Source: Scleromatobacter sp038208735
Lineage (GTDB): Bacteria > Pseudomonadota > Gammaproteobacteria > Burkholderiales > Burkholderiaceae_C
Direction of reading: 5' to 3'
DNA: 41,060 bases
Assembly: GCA_038208735.1 (NCBI GenBank)
Contig: JBBQYL010000017.1
Span: forward strand, 1-41,060
Positions 1 to 7,087 of the stretch are shown here, one piece after another (position 1 is the stretch's first letter; every line of letters begins with the position of its first letter). The translations under genes were made by a program, and so were the position numbers. The notes under the pieces are model-generated. The model did not search any database. It was not told where the DNA came from and worked only from the letters and a program-made list of their open reading frames with translations.

Positions 1-2
1 CG

Positions 3-140
3 ATGGATTTTGACCGAACGAAGATGATCGAGGCGCTGCGCCGAGTGGTCAGGCGAATGCACTACCCGTTGGAAGTGATGCTCGTGTGCGTTCGCTGGTA
101 CGCGGCCTACCCACTGAGTTTTCGAAACATCGAAGAGATG
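3..140 (+). pseudogene. IS6-family transposase, N-terminal fragment
   Basis: The first 46 codons, including the stretch YPLEVMLVCVRWYAAYPLS and the following RNIEEM, match the N-terminal helix-turn-helix part of IS6/IS26-like transposases. Members of the family continue with an EEMM-type segment and then the DDE catalytic domain. Here the match stops at about position 140, and the frame runs into unrelated sequence before a stop near 200. No DDE residues remain, so the fragment cannot be active. The break coincides with the downstream end of the IS110-type remnant on the other strand, which suggests one element landed in or recombined with the other. The start lies at the window edge, so the 5' terminal repeat cannot be seen. 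Confidence 0.7.
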
Positions 141-174
141 ACCTCACAAGAAACAGTAACCGGAAGTAGCATCT

Positions 175-639
175 TCATGCAGGCGCCGTGGTCAGTTTGA
201 TCTCGAAGCCAAGCGCTGTGGCGCGACGTTTCAATGCGGCGACGCTGCGCTGGTGCTGCTGTTCTTCGTAATGCTGCTGCCCCTGGTCGACGAAGTCTTC
301 GCCGCGGGTGAGCATGAAGTACACCATTCGAGCGAGCTTGTGGGCTGTTGCGGTATTGGCGCTCGGCTTGTCCATTCGGCTGCACAGGCGGCGATAGAAG
401 GCACCGAGCGCGGAACCGCTGCGAGAGAGGCTCATCGCCGCCATCTTGAGCGCTTGTCGGGCGCGGTTGGCCGATCGCTTGGTCTTAGCCGATAGCACCT
501 TGCCGCCGCTGTGGCGGCGGCTCGACAGCCTCCGAGGGACGCAAGTCGAGGCAACAAGCGTGCTCGATGTGAATGCAATTGGATAGAGAACGTGCGCTCC
601 GCGGAGAGGGGGCGCAGGCGTAACACCGGTTCCAGCCAT
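175..639 (-). pseudogene. Chimeric ORF: Ash/Icd-like leader fused to IS110/IS1111 transposase C-terminus
   Basis: The 3' two thirds (about 175-515) encode the C-terminal transposase_20 region of IS110/IS1111 transposases: SGGKVLS, ANRARQALKMAA, GAFYRRLCSRMDK and TATAHKLARMVY are recognisable. The N-terminal DEDD catalytic half is absent. Upstream and in frame, an ATG at 639 with a good Shine-Dalgarno (AAGGAG) starts MAGTGVTPAPPLRG. This start resembles the short Ash/Icd-type ORFs that follow C4 RNAs in P4-like elements. The same frame read upstream of this ATG gives RFMAARAGRPSGLPVP, the usual spurious translation through a C4 RNA. The fusion is therefore probably a deletion or insertion scar. 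No transposase activity is expected; whether the short peptide is made is unknown. Confidence 0.65.
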
Positions 640-645
640 GACGGC

Positions 646-685
646 TCCTTGTGTGTGGACCAAGGCGGCCGTCACCGCTTCCAAA
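646..685 (-). promoter_or_regulatory. C4 target site, downstream copy (seqC-like)
   Basis: On the minus strand this segment carries TTTGGAAGC (677-685) and then ACACAAGGA (646-654). Both are exactly complementary to the two unpaired segments of the C4-like RNA at 710-716 and 722-730. ACACAAGGA overlaps the Shine-Dalgarno (645-650) of the ORF starting at 639, so pairing would block its translation. This is the classical arrangement of P1 c4 and P4 seqC. Confidence 0.65.
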
Positions 686-691
686 CGATGG

Positions 692-767
692 TGGCAGCCC
701 GAGACGAGGTTGGAAGACCGGACACAAGGAACCGGCAGACCCGAGGGTCTCCCCGCCCGGGCCGCCA
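692..767 (-). ncRNA. C4-like antisense RNA (phage P1/P4 immunity type)
   Basis: The minus-strand transcript can fold into the C4 three-way shape. A 12-bp closing stem (756-767 with 692-703, two G-U pairs) encloses one hairpin AGACC-CTCG-GGTCT (737-750) and a second hairpin CCGG-loop-CCGG (718-735). The second loop contains TCCTTGTGT, and the strand after it contains CTTCCAA. Each of these is complementary to copies located both upstream (843-864) and downstream (646-685). In P1 and P4, such RNAs are processed from the leader of an operon and prevent its expression by pairing with the ribosome-binding region or causing early termination. Conserved wording such as GGGAGACC...GGTCTGCCGGTTCC also fits the family. 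The call rests on structure plus covarying target sites; expression is unproven. Confidence 0.75.
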
Positions 768-818
768 TAAAGCGGTCGAGCGAGCACACACCAGCAACGG
801 GGTGTGCTGACGCGCAAA

Positions 819-837
819 AGCCGCTTGTTAGGCGGCT
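819..837 (-). other. Hairpin between upstream C4 target and C4 RNA
   Basis: AGCCGC and GCGGCT form a perfect 6-bp stem with a 7-nt loop. On the minus strand it is followed by TTTTGCG. It lies between the seqA-like site and the C4 core, where P4-type leaders carry processing or termination structures. A short T-run makes a weak intrinsic terminator possible but not certain. Confidence 0.35.
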
Positions 838-842
838 GCGCG

Positions 843-864
843 CCTTGTGTTTCGGGCTTCCAAA
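843..864 (-). promoter_or_regulatory. C4 target site, upstream copy (seqA-like)
   Basis: The minus strand reads TTTGGAAGC (856-864) followed closely by ACACAAGG (843-850). These are the same two words in the same order as in the downstream target, and they are complementary to the C4 pairing segments. P4 has two such sites (seqA and seqC) around seqB of its immunity RNA; the layout here is the same. Confidence 0.6.
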
Positions 865-893
865 CCCGGCCTCGACTACGCCGAGACGCTATG

Positions 894-923
894 AATGTAG
901 CACCGGGGGCAGCGCGAGCGCAA
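894..923 (-). promoter_or_regulatory. Candidate promoter for the C4 leader
   Basis: On the minus strand, TTGCGC (918-923) and an extended -10 TGC-TACATT (hexamer at 894-899) are separated by 18 bp. Transcription would start near 887, just before the seqA-like site, and run through the C4 RNA. This is a sequence match only. Confidence 0.35.
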
Positions 924-1040
924 CGATCGCCGGGGCCGATCCCGGGCAGACGGGGTGCGTCCAGCTGTTGCTAAGTGATCGGCGGCGCAGATTTACCGCG
1001 CAAGCTTTGTCCGACGGTCGCCCAAGTCTTCCCAGACCAT

Positions 1041-1079
1041 AGCGATCAAAACTGGCACCAGACTGGCACCAGGATCGCT
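1041..1079. repeat. 11-bp tandem repeat inside a 7-bp inverted repeat
   Basis: ACTGGCACCAG occurs twice without spacing (1051-1061, 1062-1072). The pair is bracketed by AGCGATC (1041-1047) and GATCGCT (1073-1079). The block sits between the mobile-element scar and the terminator of the tRNA-Lys gene, a place where integrase arm-type or excisionase sites are expected. Function is inferred only from position and symmetry. Confidence 0.6.
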
Positions 1080-1080
1080 C

Positions 1081-1119
1081 AAAGAAAAACGGCCTACAGC
1101 GCCATGCGCTGTAAGCCGT
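1081..1119 (-). terminator. Intrinsic terminator of the tRNA-Lys operon
   Basis: A 14-bp stem (1089-1102 with 1106-1119, one G-U pair) has a 3-nt loop. On the minus strand it is followed by TTTTTCTTT. It lies 20 nt after the CCA end of tRNA-Lys(CTT) and would end the two-tRNA transcript. Confidence 0.85.
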
Positions 1120-1138
1120 TGATTTCAATACTTAATTT

Positions 1139-1214
1139 TGGTGGGCCCTGAGTGACTCGAACACTCGACCTACGGATTAAGAGTCCGCTGCTCTACCAAC
1201 TGAGCTAAGAGCCC
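1139..1214 (-). tRNA. tRNA-Lys(CTT)
   Basis: The 76-nt gene includes an encoded CCA (1139-1141). The acceptor stem GGGCTCT pairs with AGGGCCC with one T-G pair. The D-arm has AGCTCAGTTGGTAGAGC, the anticodon loop CTCTTAA gives CTT, and the T-arm is GAGTG-TTCGAGT-CACTC. It decodes AAG lysine codons. It is the second gene of a two-tRNA transcript, and its 3' end faces the mobile-element scar, which makes it the likely integration site. Confidence 0.95.
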
Positions 1215-1313
1215 GAAATTTCGGTTGCCGCCACCGCTGAATCAGCGATTACTGCAGCCTAAGATTCTACTTTGCTTTTTGCTAGCCATGCAAGCAAAAA
1301 CTTTTACGGAGGG

Positions 1314-1389
1314 TGGTGGGTTGTGCGGGACTTGAACCCACGACCTACGGATTAAAAGTCCGCTGCTCTACCAACTGAGCTAACAACCC
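1314..1389 (-). tRNA. tRNA-Lys(TTT)
   Basis: The 76-nt gene has an encoded CCA (1314-1316). The acceptor stem GGGTTGT pairs with ACAACCC, and the anticodon loop CTTTTAA gives TTT for AAA and AAG codons. Its D-arm and anticodon arm are nearly identical to those of the CTT isoacceptor 99 nt downstream, pointing to an old duplication. Confidence 0.95.
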
Positions 1390-1409
1390 GGTTTCCGGCA
1401 GAGCCCCAA

Positions 1410-1439
1410 ATCATATCATGGGTGGCTTTGAGACGGCAA
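1410..1439 (-). promoter_or_regulatory. Promoter of the tRNA-Lys pair
   Basis: On the minus strand, TTGCCG (1434-1439), an 18-bp spacer and TATGAT (1410-1415) are followed by a start expected near 1402, about 13 nt before the tRNA 5' end. The elements lie just past the stop codon of tcdA, so the tRNAs can be transcribed independently of it. Confidence 0.55.
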
Positions 1440-1465
1440 GCCGGCTGCCCGGCGCCAGCGTCGGA

Positions 1466-2332
1466 TCACTGCAGCAACTGCGCGATGATCTCGCCCGCGG
1501 CGGCCATGCCGAAACTGGCTGTGACCACCACCGTGGAGCCATAGCCGTGGCAGTTGAGCGTGTTGTCGCGCCGGGCCTCCGCGGCGGCAGCGCCTGGCTC
1601 GGCGTCGGCCGTGGCATCGGCATCGGTTGGCACTTCGCCGATGTCGCACGCCGCCTCTTCCGGCTTCGGCGGCGCCACGCTCTCGCGCGAGAACACGCAG
1701 CGCACGCCCATCTTGCCGGTGCGTGGCGCGCCGTGCTGCGAGCGCAGGCGCTGGCGCAGGCTGGCCAGCAGCGGGTCGTGGGTGGTGGCGTGCAGGTCGT
1801 CGATCTCGAGCTGCTCCGCGCGCCGCTTGCCGCCGGCGGCGCCACAGGTGACGAAAGCGGTGCCGGTGCGGCGCGCCCATGCGGCCAGCGCGAGCCTGGC
1901 CTTGCTCTGGTCGCAGGCGTCGATGACGGCGTCCACTTGGCCGGGCAGCAGGCCGGGCCAGTTGTCGGCGTCGGCGAACTCCTCGATGCAGTGGACGACG
2001 CAGCCGGGGTGGATGTCGGCGATGCGGCGCGCGAGCGCCTCCGCCTTGGACATGCCCAGGGTGGCGCCGAGCGCCTGGATCTGGCGGTTGACGTTGGATT
2101 CGGAGACGTGGTCGAGGTCGACCAGCACCAGCTGCGCGACGCCGCTGCGCGCCAGCGCCTCGACGGCCCACGAGCCGACGCCGCCCAGGCCCACGACGGC
2201 CACGCGCGCGCTTCGAACGCGCGCGTAGCCCTTCGCACCGTAGAGGCGCTTGAGACCGCCGAACCGACGCTCCAGGTCGGCGTCGTCCGCCGCGGCGACC
2301 GGCGTGGTCACCGGCAACGGACGAATGCTCAC
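1466..2332 (-). CDS. tcdA: tRNA threonylcarbamoyladenosine dehydratase (ThiF/E1 family)
   Basis: This 288-aa protein has an E1-like Rossmann ATP site, GLGGVGSWAVEALARSG at about residues 50-66, followed by DLDHVSESNVNRQ. These are typical of TcdA/CsdL, which uses ATP to cyclise t6A37 of ANN-decoding tRNAs to ct6A. Its length fits TcdA. The start is GTG at 2332, 4 nt after the cpoB stop, so it appears to be the last gene of tolB-pal-cpoB-tcdA. There is no fused rhodanese or ubiquitin-like partner, which argues against ThiF or MoeB proper. Its position directly before two tRNA-Lys genes (t6A substrates) is suggestive but may be chance. Confidence 0.85.
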   Translation of the reverse strand: MSIRPLPVTTPVAAADDADLERRFGGLKRLYGAKGYARVRSARVAVVGLGGVGSWAVEALARSGVAQLVLVDLDHVSESNVNRQIQALGATLGMSKAEALARRIADIHPGCVVHCIEEFADADNWPGLLPGQVDAVIDACDQSKARLALAAWARRTGTAFVTCGAAGGKRRAEQLEIDDLHATTHDPLLASLRQRLRSQHGAPRTGKMGVRCVFSRESVAPPKPEEAACDIGEVPTDADATADAEPGAAAAEARRDNTLNCHGYGSTVVVTASFGMAAAGEIIAQLLQ

Positions 2333-2336
2333 TGCA

Positions 2337-3119
2337 TCACTTCAGGGACGTCAGGCGTTCACGTCCGGCGACGGCCGCTTCCGACTTCGGATAGGTCTTC
2401 ATCAGGTCGGCCAGCGTGGCCTTGGCGCCCTTGATGTCGCGCAGCTCGATCTGGCAGTTGGCCACGGCCAGCTCGGCCTCGGGCGCACGCGCGTGGTCGG
2501 GCGCCGCGGCGATGAACGCCCTGAACGTGACGATGGCGCCCTTGTAGTCGCGGTTGCCGTACTGCGCGTTGCCCAGCCAGTAGCGCGCCAGGTCGGCATA
2601 GCCGCTGGCCGGATAGCGCCGCAGGAAGCCGCCGAGCGAAACCTGCGCCTTGTCGAAGTCGCCGCTGCGCAAGGTGGCGGTGGCGTCGTTGTACGCGGCG
2701 ATCTCGTCGGGGTCGGCGTTGAAGGTCTTGCCGTCCAGGTTGACCTGCTGCGGCTCCACCTTCTTTAGCCGGTCGTCCACGCCCTGCACGATGTTCTTCT
2801 GCTGGCGCTGGACGTCGGCCAGATCCTTGGCGAGCTGCTCGTTGGCACCGCGCAGCTGGGCCATCTGCTGGCGCAACTGCTCGTTCTGGTTCGTCAGGTC
2901 GAGCAGCGCGTTCTGCAGTTGCTGCAACTGTTGGGCGGTCTGCGACGTCTGCGCCTTGGAGCCGTCCTCCAGCTGCGAGATGCGCGTGCGCAGGTCGATG
3001 ATGGCGCGGCGCGCCTCGTCGTCGTCGAAGATGCCGGCGTGCGCGCTGCTGCCGCAGGCCACCAGGGCGACCAGCGCGCAGGCGCGCCGCACGCCCGCGA
3101 ACCCCAGTACCGTAGCCAT
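2337..3119 (-). CDS. cpoB: Cell division coordinator CpoB (YbgF), Tol-Pal associated
   Basis: A 260-aa periplasmic protein. It has a signal peptide (hydrophobic ALVALVACGSSAHA, residues about 15-29), a coiled coil rich in Gln and Leu (about 40-105) and C-terminal TPR repeats (about 135-255, with YWLGNAQYGNRDYKGA). CpoB trimerises through the coiled coil and links outer-membrane constriction by Tol-Pal to septal peptidoglycan synthesis by PBP1B. Its ATG overlaps the pal stop by one base (TAATG), so the two are translationally coupled. A cysteine at the cleavage region (VACGSS) could be mistaken for a lipobox, but the usual family member is a soluble periplasmic protein. Confidence 0.88.
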   Translation of the reverse strand: MATVLGFAGVRRACALVALVACGSSAHAGIFDDDEARRAIIDLRTRISQLEDGSKAQTSQTAQQLQQLQNALLDLTNQNEQLRQQMAQLRGANEQLAKDLADVQRQQKNIVQGVDDRLKKVEPQQVNLDGKTFNADPDEIAAYNDATATLRSGDFDKAQVSLGGFLRRYPASGYADLARYWLGNAQYGNRDYKGAIVTFRAFIAAAPDHARAPEAELAVANCQIELRDIKGAKATLADLMKTYPKSEAAVAGRERLTSLK

Positions 3120-3646
3120 TACTTGCTGCGCAGTTCGACGCGGCGGTTCTTCGCCCAGGCCGATTCGTCATGGCCGTCGACGGCCGGACGTTCCTTGCCG
3201 TAGCTCACCGCTTCAAGCTGCGAGTCGCCCACCCCCAGCACCTTCATCTGCTGCACGACGGCTTCGGCGCGCTTCTGGCCCAGGGCGAGGTTGTACTCGC
3301 TGCCGCCGCGTTCGTCGGTGTGGCCTTCGGCCACTTCCTTGGCGCCGGAAGTCTGCTTGAGCAGGTTGGCGTGCGCCTCGACGATCGGGCGGAACTCGTC
3401 CTTGACGGCGTAGCTGTCGAAGTCGAAGTAGATGACGCGGTCGAGCGTGATCGGCGCGTTGATCTTGGTGCTCTGGTCGGTGGTGGCCACCGTCGACTTG
3501 CCCGTGTCCGGCGTGGTGGTGGTGCTCGTCGTCGTGACGTCCTTCTTTTCGACCTCGGCAGGCTTGTCGAGCTTGGTCGACGCGCAACCGGCCACGACCA
3601 TCACGCTGGCCAGGGCCAGCAACATCTTTCCGGAATTCTTGATCAT
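3119..3646 (-). CDS. pal: Peptidoglycan-associated lipoprotein Pal
   Basis: From the ATG at 3646 (MIKNSGK) the protein has 175 residues and a clear lipobox VVAGC, with the lipidated Cys at 21. A Lys/Thr-rich linker follows, then an OmpA-like peptidoglycan-binding domain with YFDFDSYAVKDEF, GHTDERGGSEYNLALGQKRA and NRRVEL. Pal anchors the outer membrane to the cell wall and is the substrate of the Tol system. An in-frame upstream start would add ten residues before the signal peptide and is less likely. It lies between tolB and cpoB as in other proteobacteria. Confidence 0.93.
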   Translation of the reverse strand: MIKNSGKMLLALASVMVVAGCASTKLDKPAEVEKKDVTTTSTTTTPDTGKSTVATTDQSTKINAPITLDRVIYFDFDSYAVKDEFRPIVEAHANLLKQTSGAKEVAEGHTDERGGSEYNLALGQKRAEAVVQQMKVLGVGDSQLEAVSYGKERPAVDGHDESAWAKNRRVELRSK

Positions 3647-3716
3647 CTGATTTACTCCTACCAGCACTATGAACATATGGCCGTGAGCGCCCCTGCGCTA
3701 CGGCTCTTTCCCACAG

Positions 3717-4991
3717 TCAGCGGCTGTATGGGCCCCAGACAGGTTCTCGGATGTCGAGCCCCGATTCGAGCAGCTTCGACTTGAATTTTCCATCGACGGT
3801 CGTCGTCATGAGGACGTCGCGGCCATCGGCCTTCGTCGCGTAGATGATGTAGCGGCTGTTGGGCGCGAAGCTCGGGCTCTCGTCGCTGTTGGTGTCGCTG
3901 ACCCCGCGCACTTCGCCGGTGCCCAGGTCCATCACCATCACCTGGAAGCCGCTTCCGCGCGAAATGTACGCAAGAAGCTTGCCGTCCGGACTCAATGCGG
4001 GGCTGATGTTGTAGGCCCCATTGAACGTGACGCGCTGCGCTCCGCCGCCGGCGACCGCCTGGCGATAGATCTGCGGACCGCCGCCACGGTCGCTGACGAA
4101 GTAAAGCGAGGCGCCGTCGGCCGAGAACTTGGCCTCGGTGTCGATGCCCGTGCTCTCGGTGACCCGGCGCACGTTGCCGCCGTTGCGGTCCATCAGGTAC
4201 ACGTGCGACCCGCCGTCGCGCGACAGCGTGACCGCCAGCGTGCGGCCGTCCGGCGAGAACGACGGCGCGCTGTTGGAACCCTTGAACGCGGCCACCTCGC
4301 GGACAGTGCCCTGCCGCACGTTGCGGATGACGACCTTGGCCTTCTTGTCGTGGAAGGTGACGTAGGCCAGTTCGCCGCCGTCAGGCGACCAAGCGGGCGA
4401 GATGATGGGCTCGTTGTCGATCAACGCGGCCTGGATGTTCTCGCCGTCGGCATCGGTAATGCGCAGCGTGAACTTGCCTGGCGCCTTGGTGACGTAGGCG
4501 ATGCGGGTGGAGAAGATGCCGCGCTCGCCGGTGAGCTTCTGGTAGATCTGGTCGGACACGTGGTGGGCCGCCAGGCGCAGGTCGACCGGCAGCGAGGGCT
4601 CGCTCTGGCCGCCCAGGTCGGCGCCCTTGACCACGTCCCACAGGCGGAAACGCACATCGATCTTGCCGTCGGCCAGGCGCGTGGCCGAGCCGGCCACGAC
4701 GGCGTCGGCGCCGGCGGCGCGCAGCTTGTTGTAGTCGGGCAGCCCGTTCTCGTCGCCCGGCGCGACGCCGTCGACGATCTTGAAGATGCCGCTGCGCTCG
4801 AGGTCGGCGCGCACGATGGCCGAGATCGACTGCGGCTGCCGGTCCTCGTCGCGGAAGCGACCGAGCACGATCGGGATCTGGGCGGCGCCCGTGCCCTTGA
4901 TCTCGACGCGAAATTGGGCGAATGCCGGCGTCAGGGCCGGCAGGGCGAGGGAGGCGCCGAGGGCGCGCAAGGCTTGTCTTCTAGGCCACAT
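3717..4991 (-). CDS. tolB: Tol-Pal system beta-propeller protein TolB
   Basis: A 424-aa periplasmic protein. The signal peptide starts MWPRRQALRALGASLALPAL and ends at AFA; a twin Arg precedes the hydrophobic stretch, so Tat export is possible. The N-terminal domain (about 27-155) is followed by six WD40-like propeller blades with repeated SPAWSPDG, SFSPDGRT and SPALSPDGKLLAY. TolB binds Pal and competes with peptidoglycan for it. It is the first gene of its operon here: the next gene upstream, msbA, is divergent, so tolQRA must be elsewhere. No strong Shine-Dalgarno precedes the chosen ATG. Confidence 0.93.
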   Translation of the reverse strand: MWPRRQALRALGASLALPALTPAFAQFRVEIKGTGAAQIPIVLGRFRDEDRQPQSISAIVRADLERSGIFKIVDGVAPGDENGLPDYNKLRAAGADAVVAGSATRLADGKIDVRFRLWDVVKGADLGGQSEPSLPVDLRLAAHHVSDQIYQKLTGERGIFSTRIAYVTKAPGKFTLRITDADGENIQAALIDNEPIISPAWSPDGGELAYVTFHDKKAKVVIRNVRQGTVREVAAFKGSNSAPSFSPDGRTLAVTLSRDGGSHVYLMDRNGGNVRRVTESTGIDTEAKFSADGASLYFVSDRGGGPQIYRQAVAGGGAQRVTFNGAYNISPALSPDGKLLAYISRGSGFQVMVMDLGTGEVRGVSDTNSDESPSFAPNSRYIIYATKADGRDVLMTTTVDGKFKSKLLESGLDIREPVWGPYSR

Positions 4992-5177
4992 GGAGGATTC
5001 AATGAGTCCTGTTCAGTCGGAAAAGTTCCGGAAACACAGCGTGCTGTTCAGCAGGCGCATTGTAGGCAGCAAGAACAAGGCCTGCTTGTAGGCCAACAAC
5101 CCATCCGGCGGGTGGTCGGATAATGGCCCTTCCGCCCATTCGCGGACGGCTCGCGCCGCCCGCCCACCACGCCGTCG

Positions 5178-6950
5178 ATGAACTCCCTGAAGCAGCGTCT
5201 CGCACGCGTGATCCCGTACTTTCGCGACAACAGCGCCGGCGCCCTCGCGCTGGCCGGCGGCGCGATGGTGGTGGCGGCGGCCACCGAGCCGGCCATCCCC
5301 TACATCCTCAAGCGCGTGCTGAACAGCGGCTTCAAGGAGACCGGCGGCCTGCCGATCTGGACGATCCCGCTGGCCATCGTGGTGCTGTTCATGATCCGCG
5401 GCATCTCGTGGTGGGTGTCCGCCTACGGCCTGACCAAAGCCTCACAGAACGCCGTCCTCGCGGTGCGGGCCCACATGTTCTCGCACATGCTGCGCGCATC
5501 GCCTGCGCTGTTCACCCGCAACACGGCGAGCAGCATCACCAACAACATCGTCTACGAGATCCAGCAGGGCGCCAACCTGCTCATGTCGTCGGTGCAGATC
5601 CTCATCCGCGACTCGCTCACCTCGCTGTTCTTCCTGGGCTACCTCCTATACCTCAACTGGCGCCTGACGCTGTTCGTCGTGGTGCTGCTGCCCATCACCG
5701 GCTACCTGGTGCGCGTGGTCAGCAAGCGGCTGCACCGGCTCAACGTGGCGGGCCAGAACGCCACCGACGACCTGGCCTACGTGGTCGAGGAGAACGTGCT
5801 GGCCTGGCGCATCGTGCGCCTGCACGGCGCCGCGCAGCAGGAGCAGCGCCGCTTCGACATCAGTTCGCGCCTGATGCGCAGCCTCAACATCAAGCAGCAG
5901 GCCTCGGGCTCGCTGATGAGCCCCGTCACGCAGGTGCTGGCGTCGTTCGCGCTGGCCGCGGTGCTGTGGATGGCGCTGGCCGAGAGCACCCGCTCGCACG
6001 GCACGCCGGGCGACTTCGTGGCCTTCATCACCTGCATGCTGCTGCTGATCCAGCCGGCCAAGCACCTGTCCGACGTGATGTCGCCGCTCACCCGCGGCAC
6101 CGCCGCCATGGAGCGCGGGCTCGACATGATGGAGAACGTGCCCGTCGAACAGGGCGGCACGCTGTCGCCGGGTCGGGTCAAGGGCGAGATCGAGTTCCGG
6201 GACGTGGCGCTGCACTACGCGGCGCGGGACGCCGCCGAGACCCCGGCGGACGCCGCCAGGGAGGGCCCCTCCGCGGCGCTGTCCGACATCACGCTGGCGG
6301 TGCGCGCCGGCGAGACCGTGGCCTTCGTCGGCCCGTCGGGCGCCGGCAAGACCTCGCTGGTCAACCTGCTGCCGCGCTTCGTCGAGCCCAGCGCGGGCAG
6401 CGTGCTGATCGACGGCGTGTCCATCAAGGACTACGAGATCGCCGCCCTGCGCAGCCAGTTCGCGCTGGTGAGCCAGGACGTGGTGCTGTTCAACGACAGC
6501 GTGGCGGCCAACGTGGCCCTCGGGGCCCAGGCCGACCCCGCGCGCGTGCGTGACGCGCTGGCGGGCGCGAACCTGCTCGGGTTCGTCCTGTCGATGCCCG
6601 GCGGCATCGATGCCCGCATCGGCCACAACGGCACGCAGCTTTCAGGCGGCCAGCGCCAGCGCCTGGCCATCGCCCGCGCCATCTACAAGGACGCGCCGAT
6701 CCTCATCCTCGACGAGGCCACCTCGGCGCTCGATTCGGAATCCGAGCGCGCGGTGCAGTCGGCGCTGGAGGTGCTGATGAAGGGCCGCACGACGCTGGTC
6801 ATCGCGCACCGGCTGTCCACCATCGAGCACGCCGACCGCGTCATCGCGATGGAGCACGGACGCATCGTGGAACAGGGGCCGCATGCGCAACTGCTCGCGG
6901 CCGGAGGCCTCTATGCGCGCCTGCACGCGATGCAGTTCAGGGGCGCGTGA
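5178..6950 (+). CDS. msbA: Lipid A export ABC transporter MsbA
   Basis: This 590-aa half transporter has an N-terminal six-helix ABC_membrane domain (about 20-310) and a C-terminal nucleotide-binding domain. The Walker A GPSGAGKTS lies near residue 385, the signature LSGGQRQRLAIARA near 487, and Walker B LILDEATSALD follows. The length and sequence fit MsbA-type flippases that move core-lipid A across the inner membrane as homodimers. A short insert rich in Ala, Asp and Pro (about 350-375) sits before the NBD. It is divergent from tolB with a 186-bp intergenic region. Other type I exporters of unknown substrate cannot be fully excluded. Confidence 0.85.
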   Translation: MNSLKQRLARVIPYFRDNSAGALALAGGAMVVAAATEPAIPYILKRVLNSGFKETGGLPIWTIPLAIVVLFMIRGISWWVSAYGLTKASQNAVLAVRAHMFSHMLRASPALFTRNTASSITNNIVYEIQQGANLLMSSVQILIRDSLTSLFFLGYLLYLNWRLTLFVVVLLPITGYLVRVVSKRLHRLNVAGQNATDDLAYVVEENVLAWRIVRLHGAAQQEQRRFDISSRLMRSLNIKQQASGSLMSPVTQVLASFALAAVLWMALAESTRSHGTPGDFVAFITCMLLLIQPAKHLSDVMSPLTRGTAAMERGLDMMENVPVEQGGTLSPGRVKGEIEFRDVALHYAARDAAETPADAAREGPSAALSDITLAVRAGETVAFVGPSGAGKTSLVNLLPRFVEPSAGSVLIDGVSIKDYEIAALRSQFALVSQDVVLFNDSVAANVALGAQADPARVRDALAGANLLGFVLSMPGGIDARIGHNGTQLSGGQRQRLAIARAIYKDAPILILDEATSALDSESERAVQSALEVLMKGRTTLVIAHRLSTIEHADRVIAMEHGRIVEQGPHAQLLAAGGLYARLHAMQFRGA

Positions 6951-6970
6951 AGCGGTAGGACGTCAGGACG

Positions 6971-7087
6971 TCAGGACTGCGCGCTGGCGGGCTGTGGCGC
7001 GATGAGATCCAGATCAGGCCGGTGCACGCAGCCGGTAACGAGCGCGAGCCCGGCGAGGCACAGCGCGATCACGATCGATGTCTTCAT
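6971..7087 (-). CDS. Small lipoprotein, 38 aa
   Basis: An ATG at 7087, preceded by GGAG at a proper distance, opens MKTSIVIALCLAGLALVTGC. This is a signal peptide with lipobox LVTGC (Cys20) and only 18 mature residues, VHRPDLDLIAPQPASAQS after the Cys. It ends 20 bp from the convergent msbA stop. Such tiny entericidin-like lipoproteins are often missed; no family is recognised. A longer upstream in-frame extension has no features and is rejected. Confidence 0.65.
   Translation of the reverse strand: MKTSIVIALCLAGLALVTGCVHRPDLDLIAPQPASAQS

Noticed and set aside
819..837. GTTAGGC inside a palindrome, reminiscent of an integron attC site
   Set aside because: No matching RYYYAAC core and no second pair of boxes at the proper distance; the hairpin is better explained as part of the C4 leader.
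6951..6970. Short direct repeat GACGTCAGG twice after msbA
   Set aside because: Only two 9-bp copies in a short convergent gap; no evidence of function.
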